Position numbers and translations under genes: made by a program. The notes under the pieces were generated by a model. The model searched no databases and was not told where the DNA came from. It saw only the letters and a list, made by a program, of their open reading frames with translations. DNA of 64,000 nucleotides from Volvox africanus (taxonomy: Eukaryota > Chlorophyta > Chlorophyceae > Chlamydomonadales > Volvocaceae): assembly GCA_030268105.1 (NCBI GenBank), contig BSDZ01000011.1, positions 1,674,001-1,738,000 of the forward strand, in the 5' to 3' direction. Shown here one piece after another: positions 25,273 to 38,000 of the stretch. The stretch's first letter is position 1. Every line of letters starts with the position of its first letter.

Positions 25273-28200
25273 ATGCCACCGCTCTTCAGCAGCTCGTTGC
25301 GCTCCAGCAGCCCGATGCGCTCCAGCAGCCCGATGCGTGGCGGATTTGGTGCTCAACATGCTCAATATGCTCAGCACAGCCAGCATGCGCTGCAAAACAA
25401 CGCACCAGCACAACAGCAGCAGCAGCAGCAACCGCTCCCCACGTCCGGTGTGCAGGTTCTAGTGCGCGTCAGGCCGCCACTGCCGCGGGAACTCATGTAC
25501 GACAGCGGCGTGGAGGTACGGGTGCCGCATGACATCAAAGTCTACAATGACGCGCAGGAGTTCAGTGGTCGCTATCATCACGTGTTTGGCGAGGAGACAC
25601 CGCAAGCGGACGTGTACGAGAAAGTTCGCGACTGTGTGCCGCTGGCGCTGGATGGCTACAACAGCACTATCTTTGCCTAGTAAGTCTCTGCATCGGGTTG
25701 AGGCCAGCCGAAGCGCTCCTAGGTGGGCACCATCCACGACCCGCGGTATTTCTGGCCTGGCAAGCTGCGGCCAGGGTGACGGGCCTTGCAGGTTCATTAA
25801 ATAGCAGCGCTAAGGACGCGCACGGTAGCTAATCTGTCCGGCAACCAGTCACCCAGCCAGCTGACCTTCGGGCTTTTGTTTAAAGCCAGCCTGCCTTATA
25901 ACCCTCCAGCCTGCCAGGCAGCCAAGAATGAGTCCGTTTGGGCGTTAGTCACTGCGTGTAGAAGACGAAAGAGCAAAGGCAGCCCTGAAATTGAGGCCTA
26001 GTCTTCACACAAGCAACGTGGCCACGGCCCTCAATCCGATAACTTGTGGGTCGTTGGGACCTGAGCCATAAGACACTATATGCCCGCAGCTGACGCGCCA
26101 GCGACCACGTGTCGTTGAGGTCAGCGTTCTCGGCATGCTGTGGAATTTGAAGCGGCTCGGCCAACTTCCCCCTGTGTTATCTTCTTGGCCAGCGGCTGGA
26201 TGCCAAGATGCTGCTGCCGTCGTTCATTTAGAAGACACTTGTGGAGCAGATGCCCAGACTGAAAGCAGTCTCATGGACATCGAGTTTCAGAAGGCGGATG
26301 GTGAATGAGCAGAGGGGCATTCTCATGCCACAGGCTATGCCTCGCATACCCAGCCGGGGGACGGGAATGACGAAGTTTCTGGATGTAAGGGCGACTGACG
26401 CTGCAGGTGGCGTCACCGGGGCGCATCACGGTTGATGTCGATAATGTTGTAATCCGCCAGCTTAAGGGTTTCCCCCCTTGGGTGTCGAACCACCGACTCT
26501 CGCCCAGATGGCCGGTTGGAAAGCGTTTGATATTGAACTCATTGCCAGCTCGCCGGTGATGCAGATGTTGATGCAGATGCTTGGTTCCAACTCCTCGATA
26601 GCCTTAATGGCCGTCGGTCCATCTGTATGTCCCCGGCAATCAGAGGCGCTATTGGATAAGGACGGACTTTAAAGAGAGAGACAGTGTAGCGTCTGACAGC
26701 GCCCTCAGCGCACTAATCTTCGACCTTGGATACCTCTTCCACTCATGTGTTTTGCTGTTTCCATTTACCACCTTCCAAGGAAGCTCTGGTTGTCATTCGG
26801 GGCACACGTCCGTCCGAACGACGTCATAACCACCCCCGACCGTCACTGCCTCATGTACATCCGAACCCTGCCTGATTCACCTCATCCGGCTGCACCCTGC
26901 CCTGCAGCGGCCAGACTGGTACAGGAAAAACCTTCACCATGATGGGAGACGACCCTACCGTGGAGGGCGGGGCGGGGTCCACGGGGCCCGGGGCGATGGG
27001 GCCCGGAGGTGGCGGGCCGGGCATCATCCCGCGTGCGGTCAAGGAGCTGTTCCGGGATGCCAAGGCGAAGCAGGACGCGGAGGGTGCGGCTATCCAGGTG
27101 CGCATATGTATTCGGTTGAGGCTGAGCCGCAATGTTGATGTGTGTGTGTGTATGTGTGCAAGTATATTTATGCGTGACTGTACGCGCGGCTTCGCAATCA
27201 AGTCGGATACGTGCGTTTATCGATTGCACGTGCATGGAACCCGGGGTCTCTGCTGCGGCGTCTATGCGACGTGGCTGGTGGGGTTACTGGCGACGTGGTG
27301 GGTGGGACATACCGACGAATGAACCCAGCATTATAACTATCCAGCTACCTGCGGCGGCCTGTGCGATGGATCCACCTTATCACCCGTAATGCGTTGTCCT
27401 CATCTTCTCTAACTCTGTCTCGGACTTGCAATCCTGCATCTTGCAAACCCCACGCCGCATGTACGTGGGCGGTGGTAGTGAGCTTCTGAACCAAGGCCAC
27501 CTCCAACCCGGCCCCTCTTGTGTCCTGATGTTCTTAGCTCTCCTCCCCCTCCCACTCCCACTCCCCCTTGCCCAACTGCCCCCCGTTCCGCAGGTCATTG
27601 TGAGCTACATGGAGATCTACAACGACCGCCTCCATGACCTCCTGCAGCCCTACAAACCGCAGAACGCCAGGTAAGAAGGCGGGGGCACAGGCAACGAAGC
27701 ATAAGTGGCAGCTGCTGTTTCCACAGCCGGGGCTGCCGAAAGGGAGGGCCTCAAAGATGGAGGTCTGAAGGGTTGGCCGTGGTGGACGTGGCGGCAATAT
27801 GTAGGGTTGCGACAACTACGGGGCTGCATTGCGCCATCCCGAACCGCGTCCGTCACCTCGGTCGCTCCTGTTGTAAGCACGATGGGTTTGGGTTTTAAAC
27901 CCTAAGCACGATGGGTTTGCAAACTCCCGTAGTGCCTGCTGCATAGCCTTTGCTGTGAGAGGCTTACTAGCTCTCAGGGCGTCAGGGTACAGATATGAAT
28001 ACCAACCGCAGGGGCGCGCGTACATTTGACCGCCGCGGCATGGCCGGGGGCTGTTGCCGCAGCAAGAGCTCGCCATCCTGTGTCGTTATACTCACATTGC
28101 TGCTTATCTCATTGACCCGTCGTACTCGTATTGGTTATCTGTACCTATAGCAAATACGGCCAAGTTTATCCGAGCTCTGTGTATGTTACCTATCCCCTCG

Positions 28201-31200
28201 CGGCACGGGATGCACATACACACCTACACACACGCACGTCCTCTCCTTCTGGGCGCTGATGTGGTTGGCTCTCTTCCTTTGAGTAGCCAGGCTTGAGGTT
28301 CGTGAGATCTGTGTGCCTTTGCTGGCTCGAGCAAGGCAGGGGAGAAGTGCACGACAGGACGAGCAGACTAAGCCGTGTGTTCCTCCCCCCCTTTCTCCGC
28401 TGTGATTCGGCGGCCCGGTGGTCAGGGCCCCGCCCGGTGCTCGTCCGTTCAGGGCAAGTAGTCGCCCGCAGTGTGACACACCTAAAACACACACACAGGC
28501 ACACAGGCACACACACACATACATGTGCGGCTCAGCCCTTTCAACGCACCCAATAAGCGGTTCCCTCTGCTAAAAGCACACTGCACACCGCACACGGACA
28601 CGCAGGGACCCCGCTGATGTGAACCAGAAGCGCGCTTTGTTGGAGGTCCGTGAGGACGCCAAGGGCAACACGTACGTGCCCAACCTCTTGTGCGTCAAGG
28701 TCAAGTCGTACAAGTCCGTGTACCAACTCATTGCGAAGGGTGAGTCCGCATGAGGGGGGGCGAGAGAAGAGAGGGACTGGCGCAAATTCAGCCCGTGATC
28801 TGCCAGGCTCAATCTTAAAGCATCTAGTGAATAGTCTTAGGAGCAAGCATGTGCCAACAACTATTAACTGGAAAGCGCACACCATCATACCACCTTATCC
28901 AAGCAGCAGCAGCAGCAGCAGGGACACAACAAACAGTCGTTTGCTTGCCGGGAACGACGATCATGCTCTTCGCGTTTACCGGGTATTGGTAACAAGGTGT
29001 TGAACGTGGCAGCATTCCTCCATGTCCCCCTGACATGACATGACAGGTCCCATTTTCTCCTTCGTGCGCCCCCATGACTCACGATCCCTGCTGCTAATGC
29101 GTCCGTTGCTGCCGTCGATTTGCCCCACGCAGGCAACCGTAATCGGGCCGTACGGCACACGGAGATGAACCAAGCGTCCTCACGCAGCCACGCCATCCTG
29201 CAGCTCGTCATCGAGCAGTGGCCGAACGGCGGCGCAGACGGCACCGTCATCCGCTCAAAACTTAACTTCGTCGATCTGGCTGGCAGTGAAAGATGGAACA
29301 CGGGAACTGGCTGGGACGGGGGGCCGGACATGTACGGCGATGAGCGAGTCAATGAGATGACAGCTATCAACGGCTCGCTGTCAGCGCTGGGCAGCGTCGT
29401 GGCGGCCCTAACGGAGCGCCGTATACACGTGCCATACCGTGATTCCCGACTGACGCATCTGCTGCAAGACTCCCTTGGGGGGAACTGTCGTACGACGGTT
29501 CTGGCGACTCTGTCGCCGTCCGTGGACGCGTTTGAGGAGAGCTGTTCGACGCTCCGTTTTGCGGATCGCGCTCGTGCGATTGCAAACAACCCGGTGGTCA
29601 ATGCATCACGCGATGTGGGGTCCATCTTGGCGCTCAAGGAGCGGGAGATCCAGCGCCTGCGCAACATGCTGAGCAAGTTCACGGGCAGCGACGGGGCAGC
29701 CGCGACGGGAGCGGGCACAGAAGGGGTGAGGATGGGGGGGGCGTGAGGGAAATGGGGGCGCCGCGGGTGGGGGGACGTGGGGTGTGGGGAAGGGATATGG
29801 TGGCATGTCAGCGTGAGGATGCACAAACAGCAGGGGCTTCGGAGGGTGCTGACGGTTTCGGCGCCAAAAGGCCTTGCGGATATGACCGCAAACTGAAGCC
29901 ACATGCTCTTCAGGGTCGCTTGTTTGATGCGACGGCCATTTCCTTGCTGTTGGGTACGACATCGCCATTGCCCGTTCCTAGAGTTGCGGTCAGGAATATA
30001 CTCTTGGCGCAGTTGTGTCACACAAAGTCACTGGCCGGGGGACTTCTTAAGCGCAGAAGGGGCCGTCTGCGTGCAGGTGGACACGAGTCGATTGGCGGAG
30101 GAGCTGGAGGAAACACGGAAAGCGCTGGAGATGGAGCGTGCGCTGCGGGCCGAGCTGCAACAGCGCCTGCATAATGCAGGCTCCACAAGCGCCGGCGGTG
30201 CTGACGGAACCGCTGGCGGGGGCGGTATCGTACTTGACGCCACGACGGTATTGTCGATGGGCACGCCGACGACGGCCTTCGACACGGCGGGCACGCCGTC
30301 GGTCCGCCCCGGCAGCAGCCTGCGCAGCAGTGCTGGTAGCGGAGGCGGAGGCGGAGGCGGAGGCGGACTCCATGTGCATGGTGGCAGCGGCAGCGGAGCC
30401 CCCGCCGCCAGTGCTGACTTCTTCCGCCTCTCCACTCCCTCTACTCCACTGAATGCTGTGCCCGCCCACCTCGCCGGAGGAGGACCCGGCCGTAGCGGCC
30501 GTGCGGCGTCCTCCCCGTCTTCATCCGCCGTATTGACGCCCACACGCATCGGCGGCGGAGGGCCACCGGGCCTTGGGCGCTCACAGAGCAACATGCTGAA
30601 CGGCCAGGGGCCGCCTGGTAGCAGTGGTGGCGGCGGAGGTCCATCTCCACCCCGACGTCGCGCGGAGATGCGGCGGCTCAGTTTCGATGAGGCCATCATG
30701 TCCATTAAGACGCAGATTCTAAGCCTGACAGCTCAGGAAAGGGCCCGATTCAAGGCGCGACAACCGCCGCCACAGCGGGGGAACTGGGGCGGCTTGCCGC
30801 CGCCACCCGGCCCCGTCGCGCCGCCGCCGCCACCGTTAGCACCGAGCACATCAACCACGGCAGCACCATCGACTTTTACGGGCCGTACACGTGCCGCCAT
30901 TGGGATCTATGGCAGCGGCAGCGGCCAACAGCCGCGCCGGCCGCCAGGGTTGGCGGTTGCACCTGGGGTGGTGGGCCCTGCGTCCCTTGGGGGTCCTGGC
31001 GGCAGCTTGGCCCAGATACATAGCATTGAGATGACCGACAGCCCAACCGGCAGCGACCGCCCCTCCCCGACCTCGGCCACTGACGCAGCAGCACAGCTTC
31101 GGCACTATCTCCAACAACATCACCCGAACAGCCCCACAAGGCCGGTGCCAGCGGCGGTGGCCAAGCCGGCGGCAGCAGCGCCACAGCAGCCAATGGCACC

Positions 31201-31825
31201 CGCCATGCGTGGCGACACCCACTCCTCAATCAGTCCCAGTGGACTACACGGAGCGCCCGCCAGCCAGAGGAGTCGGGCACAACACAGCCCGGGACGCAAC
31301 CCCGGACGTAGCCCCGGGAGGAGCCAGGCGACTGATTACGAAGATGACTTTGAGGACGAGGGTCGGGATGAGGAGTCGTCGGACGGGGACTCGGAACACA
31401 TTGGAAAGAATAAAGGTAAAAATCGAAAAGGGGAGTCGGAGGACGACGATGACGAGGTGGAAGAAAAGGTGGATGACGAGGAAATGGTGGAGGAAGACGT
31501 TGAGGAGGAGGAGGAGGAGGAGGGACGTCGACGGCACGGGCGTCAAGCGGCCGCCGCCCCCAGGGCAGCCGCTGGGAAAGGGGCGGCTGTCCGCAGCGGT
31601 GGCGGCCGAGGTGGAGCCCGTGAGCGTGACAGCGACAGCGGCAGTGAAAGCGAGAGCGCCGCGGCCTCCAGTGAGGGCGGGTTGTCGCAGCTGGACGATG
31701 AGGAATACGAGGCAATTATGCGGGAGGCGCGGGAGGCACTGGCGAAAGGGGGGAAGGGGAGCGGGCAGGAGTCTGCACCGGGGCTAGCGGCACGGCAACT
31801 TGCAGCGGCGACAGGCGTTTCGGCA

Positions 31826-31857
<32 letters not shown>

Positions 31858-32596
31858 TGGCCGGACTGCACTGCTGCAACAACAGCCGTCTAGCGCCCCT
31901 CCGGCAGCTGGGAGTGGTGGAGATGGCGGCACGGCGGTTGCAGTCTCGGGAACAGGATGGGGTCGCAACGCGCTCCTGAATAGGTTTGCGAACGCGGAGG
32001 GGAATCCTGGCGCCGCTGTCGCCGGTGGCAACGGTGGGGGGGGCTTTGGTCGTAGCAGCTTCCTGGCGGCTGCGTCCGTCCCTGCGCCGCTATCCCCTGC
32101 ACTGTCAGCCGCAGTGGCTGCCGCAGCGCCAGCAGCACCCGGTGGCGGCTGGGGTCGCAGGTCGATCTTGGCTTCGCAGGGTGTTTCCGCACCGCCACCT
32201 CCTCAGCCACCGCCGCCAACACAGCCCGTCCATCCACCCTCCTCAGCTGACGCCGCTCGGATGTTACGCCAGCCCTCTAGCGGCGGCCGCCATGCCCTGA
32301 TCGCGGATCTTATGGCAGATGGCGATGACGGCGGCCGTGGTGGAATGTATGCCCCACATTCATACCGTGGCCGGTCCCCGCAGCGGGGCAGCCTTGGCGG
32401 CAAGGCCCGGTCGCAATCTGTCGGCGGCATTGGCCGATCCAATGGAGGCAGCCGGGGCGGCATCTCCGACCGTGTCGCCAAGCTGGATGCTGGATCTTGG
32501 ATCTACATTCTGGGCGCTTCCGCCAGTTCGACGCGCGCCAAGACCCTGGCATCGGCATTGCAGCTTGACCCGCGGACTGGCCTGCCGGCACTTTAG
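25273..32596 (+). CDS. Kinesin motor protein with long Gly-rich tail
   Basis: A microtubule motor. Exons 25273-25679, 26908-27097, 27594-27670, 28606-28739, 29133-29725 and 30077-32596 join with all phases closed to 1306 residues. An N-terminal Ser/Gln leader precedes the motor core, which starts at VQVLVRVRPPL (60-70). Walker A is GQTGTGKT (137-144), split by intron 1. Switch I is NQASSRSH (282-289) and switch II DLAGSER (317-323), followed by an unusual Trp. A Gly-rich insert follows Walker A in loop 5. The motor is N-terminal, so plus-end movement is likely. After about residue 467 comes a short coiled coil (RLAEELEETRKALEMER), poly-Gly and Pro runs, a strongly acidic block (nt 31333-31530) and repeated GxGRxxxL motifs. 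I cannot assign a kinesin family; an orphan or ARK/kinesin-16-like class is possible. Intron 3 carries copy 2 of the dispersed repeat. Confidence 0.93.
28267..28497. repeat. Dispersed ~230-bp repeat, copy 2
   Basis: About 95% identical to 9358-9584. It lies in kinesin intron 3 in the sense orientation and again ends in an (AC)n/(CAGGCA)n tract. The differences are mainly transitions plus a few bases in a C-run. Confidence 0.88.
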
Positions 32597-34118
32597 CATG
32601 GTCGCCGCTGTACCGCTGTCACCGCAACCTCAGCTGTTATGCGATATGGTGATGAGGACGTTACACGCCGACGCCCCAGGCATCGACTGTTTATTTCTTT
32701 GGGTGTGGCTGGTGTGGCTGGGGGTTAGGGCGATGGGCAGCGCGGCAGTCCGTTGCGACGCAAATGCATGGTCATCATACGCATTGTCAGTTGGTCGCGG
32801 CTGTCGTCACGGTCAGCAATGGTTAAAGAACCAGACAGCAGAAGACTGCGGATGCAGCTCGTTTAGGCATCGCAAAAAGATCCCTTACGCGCATACTCGT
32901 GATCTTGATGCTGCTGCGGGTGGTGCATGTGTTATGAAAAAGAGCAGAAAGAGCTGACGGCGTGTTTTGCCCTCCCGTAGGGGTATGTCGACTGCATATC
33001 CAAAACAGCAAGGGCGCATGCTGCGTGTTACTGTGTACATCAGTTTTTCTTGTCTGCTGGCGAGGCGTATGTTGGCGGTGGAGCTGGCAGGTGTGCTGCA
33101 AGGATGAGAGTCCTGTTAGGACGGCGCTTCTTGCGCGGTTCCCTCTCTAAACACCTCCATCGTTGCGGGGGAGAGTGTCATGGTGCCGGCGCGTTCAGCG
33201 CTGGGTGTGTGAGATCTTGTTTTTGTGTTTCGTTAAGTACAGTACAGTACAGTTAGGTGTTACATGCCATCACCGCCGTATTCATGTTTACAATGTTGCA
33301 GTGCTGCTGGATGAAACAAACTGTGTGTGTTGGGGGGGGGCGGCCGCGAATCCGGAACTCGGGCGATTAATATTGCTTATAGTGCGTGCGCAAAGATGGA
33401 AACTGGACAGCGACACGATAAAGAAGTTGAAAGGTGAAGGGAGGAGCGGGCTGATAGACGATAGAAAGGGCCCGCAGACCAGGACTTGACAGCAGGACTT
33501 GGCGGAAGATCGGTCGAGAGTGGTCGATTCTCGTTGTGCACGTACACCGAACTGAGTAAGCTATGCATATCGGACAGCGTTGGGACGTGAACGGAGCGTG
33601 AAAATAGTGCGCATTTGCGGCGAGATAGAAATTCAGATGAGCTATATCGCCATTCTTGCGGATGACCTGCACGACGACACGTGAAACAGTAGCGTCTCGG
33701 TATTGCTTTTTGTGCTCTCAGCACCGCACACAGAGGGAGGGAGGGGGATATCGCAGATGACGCATTAATATTTCATTGGCAGGTTGGCGACTGGCCTGGC
33801 AGGTGTCCAGGCCCTCGAGCGATTGCAGTTATTATGTGACACGGCAGGCTTCAGGACATGGAAATGCTGCCCGCTTCCGTGAAGCCAGTCTTTCCCAAAT
33901 GCTGACAGGATCCCCTCTATCAGGCTCCAGCTCGGATGAAGGCTCGGAACGCTGTGCGCTGGGGAAGGGGATAGAAGAGCGAAATTAGCTGTTCGATGGT
34001 GGGGAATTTACGTGTTGTTCTTGGATGCATACATGCATACATGCGCGGCCAACGGGGGGCTCAGGTGCTTTTCCCCCATAAGGCACGAGGGTAGAGAGGG
34101 TTGGCCTCTGAACCGGTA

Positions 34119-34195
34119 GTGGTTCAGAGGAGTGAAAGGAGAGGAAGAGGTCATGGGTGATGGTATGGGTGGGTCCTTTCACTCCTCTGAACCAC
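34119..34195. repeat. Perfect 22-bp inverted repeat (hairpin)
   Basis: Arms 34119-34140 and 34174-34195 are exact reverse complements (gtggttcagaggagtgaaag... and its complement) around a 33-nt loop. It could be a MITE remnant or a transcript hairpin; no coding frame is involved. Confidence 0.9.
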
Positions 34196-34908
34196 ACCCG
34201 GTACCGACACATCCTTCATAATGAAGGATGAAGGCAGCTGGAGGATGAAGCTGGTCCAGCCGCTCCTGGTGGAATCCAAACATAGTATCAGAGCTAGGGA
34301 GAGCTAGGGTGGCAGATAACAGCCGCCCGGCATGTGGTGTAATGGTTCCGTAACGCAACCGTAATTGTATGACCTGATGTTATGTATATAACGTTTCCAT
34401 GGTTAAGCAATGGAGTTGAAGGCCGAACATGCAATTCCGAATGACGAACGAGGAAGGTAAGACACCTGGTAACACAGACGTAGTTAAGCACCCTTCCATT
34501 TGGGGAGCTGATAAGTAGTTATACATGTAGTTAGTGGGAGCACTCCTCTCCAAATGGCGTCTAGGTATAGAAAGGTTTAAGTATACATTGTTGGCCAGGT
34601 TCTTCACCATTTCGAAATCCCGTCGGTACCCGCCCCTTCATTCTATATCCCTGCCTGCTATCAACACACCACTATCAACCAACGCCTTTCACCGCAATGA
34701 ACGCGATAAACCCAATTCAATGTCTTCCAACAAACAAACAGGAAAAGAACAAACGGAGATGTAGGGAGGATCGAGTGGAACATCATTCACCACTGTTATG
34801 TAATCGCTGTTGGAATGTGAGCAACACTCATATACGAAAGAATGTCAGAGCAAGTAATACGGCCCAGGGAGGGGCCGGGCGCTTTGCTGACTTCAACAAT
34901 CGCGCTGT

Positions 34909-34913
34909 TTACA
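34909..34913 (-). promoter_or_regulatory. Possible TGTAA poly(A) signal
   Basis: TGTAA on the minus strand about 160 nt after the stop of the 2OG oxygenase gene. TGTAA is the typical signal in Chlamydomonas and its relatives; the assignment rests on position only. Confidence 0.4.
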
Positions 34914-35071
34914 TTATCACAAACCCTGACAGACTGAACGACCATCCAAGTCTGCTATACCTATGCTGACTACTTGACAATCTCCTGGCCCCATGAGAAA
35001 GCCAGAACAAATGAACCAGTGAAAAGCGCGCCATCTTGGCTCCCAACCATCTTCGCTCCCTCAGGACCAGG

Positions 35072-38000
35072 TTACCGAGCCGCGGAAATGGCGACCCCGG
35101 TGGCGCAGCTACCGTCATTCTTCAGTACGCCAGTGACTCCACCGACAGGTGTGTTATTTGCAGCGCCGGAGAGACCAGCTGTTGATGCCGAGCCCGGTTC
35201 GGTCTTCATGGCCACAGGGGAGGGAGGACAAACACCCTGTCCCGCTACAGCCGCTGCCGGAACGGCTGCCACTTTGCGGAGGCAGATGGCCTCGAGCTCC
35301 CCTTGCACCTGGAAAGGAAGCCGAGAGACCGGCCGGAGTACAGGAGACAACACATAGGGAGTCACATACATGCCTCAGCTGCGAGGGGGGCAAACCGTTC
35401 AGCACGGCGATGTTGAACAAGGGGGAGCGGTTTGAAGGTTTCCTCCATTGCATGAGGGAAGGCTTCCTCCCCGAAGCTTTGTCTACTTGGCGTGTGAAGG
35501 AAAACATGTCACGTTGAAAGAGTCCCGGCAAGGGACCCGAAAGTCCCGCATTACCTGATCACCGGCTTTAATGGCGGGGTAGGCCTCTGCCGAGCCGGGC
35601 TGCTCGGCGAAGCGGCCGAGGGGTCGCAGCACTGCGTCACTAGCGCAGTGCGTAAAGACGGTGGAGGAGATGCGCCAGGTACTGCGACCAGCAGTACGTG
35701 CGGCCTCCACTGCCGCCAGCGTCGCCTCTGTCACCACAACCTGGCCGTGAAATCACGATTGCGTGACGGACGAGCGGACGCGCCAGTACGAGCCAAGTGG
35801 AGCATTCAGTTTCTCGCACCTTCAGCCTGGTATAATAGGCCTGAATAAAAGCGCCCCCGCCCTCGCGGTATTTCTTTTTTCATCTTTCTCACTTTCTTAT
35901 ACGAATGATGTGTCGATCGTTTTCAACAGATTCGCGAACAGATCTGACCACCTGATCAGATCCACGAGATGATGTCATGTCATTTGTAAGCGGGAAGGTT
36001 TAGCTCGCTGGTACAACCCCCCCCCGCTCACTTCGTGCATCCCTGCCATGATGTAACCCCCAGTCAGCCACTCCAGCTGCTTGCCCGCCTGCATCAGGAG
36101 GCAACCCGGGGGGATGCGCACTGCCACCCGGCGACCGTCTCGCAGCCAGACATACAACCCGGGGAAGCGACTGCGCCCGTGCACCGTGATCAGGTTGAGG
36201 TCGTAGTGGTAGCTGCGGGAGGGCCAGGGAGGGCGCGGAAAGGAGTAAAGCAGTAGAACTTTGCACGGATGTGAAGACGGGTTCGACGTATAAGAGGAAG
36301 ACCTCTTATACAGGTAGTGAGGATGGCGGGGAAGGGCCAATCCTGTAATCATCAAGATACTATTATTACGCCGGCTGCAGCCTGGCGTGTGTTAAGGGGG
36401 TGAGGAACTGAGGAGGTGGCATAACCTCCCTCCCCTGTATGCCGGCACAACCGGAACTAACCCTGCATGGAGATGCGGTGAAGATGAGACAGTGTTCAAT
36501 ATCGGTGCAGGTATGCAACGTATGTTAGGGTTTTTCCCAACAACAACAACAATAGTGGGTAAATTTCTGAGTGCCCGATGCTCAAGAGCACTTTGGGGGT
36601 CATACAAGTGCTATTACAGCGAAAAATGCGCAAACCTGATGTCCTGACCGCTGAGCCACCGTCTACTCTCCATCTCTTCATGCCTCGTCAGAATCCCTTC
36701 TCCCCCACCATCCGTTGTGCATCTCCTCCGCGCTGGCTGCCATGTCCGCAGCATATCATGTTATGACAATAATCACCTTCTCCCCCCCCCTTCAGCAAGA
36801 CGGGGCTCACGCCGAAGTGACGAATCCCATCGATACCATTCCGCTAACCCCATCTCACCCCGCCAGCACCGCCCCCAGCCGGCCGTTGCAGTCCAGGTCG
36901 GAAGCCGTCGGGGCCAACAAGTGGGGGCCCTGAGCCATCAGATCCTGATGGACAGCGGGGCATCGAGAACAGGTGTTCATAATGAAAAAGGTTTTTGGAG
37001 GTAGAGGTGGAGGTTTGGAGGTGGTGGAAGGCCCCGAAGATCTTCCGAATTCGGATGGGGCACAGATGAGTGTTAACAATCGACATGGGTACTAACGCGC
37101 AAGGTTTGAAGATCGGAGGAGCCCCGAGCCAGAAATGCGGCCTTACAGGTAGTTAAGGGTTTTTAATGGAAACACCAGCAGCACGTTAGCAGTTCAGCAC
37201 AGGTACGGCGAGCAGTTATGGTGGCTTCGGTGGCCCCTACCCCCCTTTTCTTCCCTCCGGACACCAGCTGCCATCTGAAGCTGACCGCCACCAGTGAGAC
37301 GATTTGGATCGCCCCAGACTCTCATCTTCAGCGCGTACCTTTGAAGGTCCAGTAACAGAGAGAAGCAGCCGGAGTGTCTCTCGTGTCACGGGCACGAACA
37401 TCATCGTTTCCTTAATGAGGGACCTCTGTCCCAACATGCCGACCACAATGATCACGGTCTTACAGCGCTCGGTACAAAATATCTTATTCGGTCGTTTTCC
37501 CCACGTACCCTTCCGGCCGTCGTTAAGTTACATTGGCCTCATGATTACTTTGGCCTCATACGCCCATAAGGCTCTTTTACAAACCCCTGTTACAGACCAC
37601 ACAAACTGCACCCGAAGCGTGTACAGTTGGAAAGTGAAAACCTTGAGATACCCCATCCCAGCCCCCACTGGGTACATCCCACCTGCAGCTCGCTACCCTC
37701 TAAGCCCAGTCCCCGGGCCAGCAAGCCGCCCACTGTGGTCGCCGCCCCCAGCAGCGCAGCTCCCCACCCATCCATCACCGAAGACCACTCGGGAAAACCC
37801 TGGTAGTGGTGGCAGTGGTGTTGATGGTGTTGGTGAAGGTGACGGAAGGTGGCTGTGAGAAGGGCTAGGGACCAGTAACAGGCGCAGAAAGAACACCAAA
37901 GATATTTGCCACCACTCCCCTCCCCTCCCCTCCCCTCACTAACAGAAAACCGAGATCTCCAGAGCGCCCTCCCTCCCTCCCCCACTACCGCACCCAACAC

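Larger units (their letters stand above)
32597..35071. other. Convergent 3' spacer (kinesin / oxygenase)
   Basis: No gene recognised. The left part should hold the kinesin 3' UTR, but no TGTAA signal, the usual volvocine poly(A) signal, lies close to the stop. A short AGTAC repeat is at about 33236-33250 and a 22-bp perfect inverted repeat at 34119-34195. Confidence 0.5.

Noticed and set aside
26461..26520. Possible tRNA T-arm (ggttcgacacc on the minus strand)
   Set aside because: The flanking bases do not pair as a T-stem, and no anticodon or acceptor stem can be drawn.
28885..30021. 378-codon minus-strand frame
   Set aside because: It is antisense to kinesin motor exon 5 and flanking introns; the plus strand encodes the switch I and II motifs.
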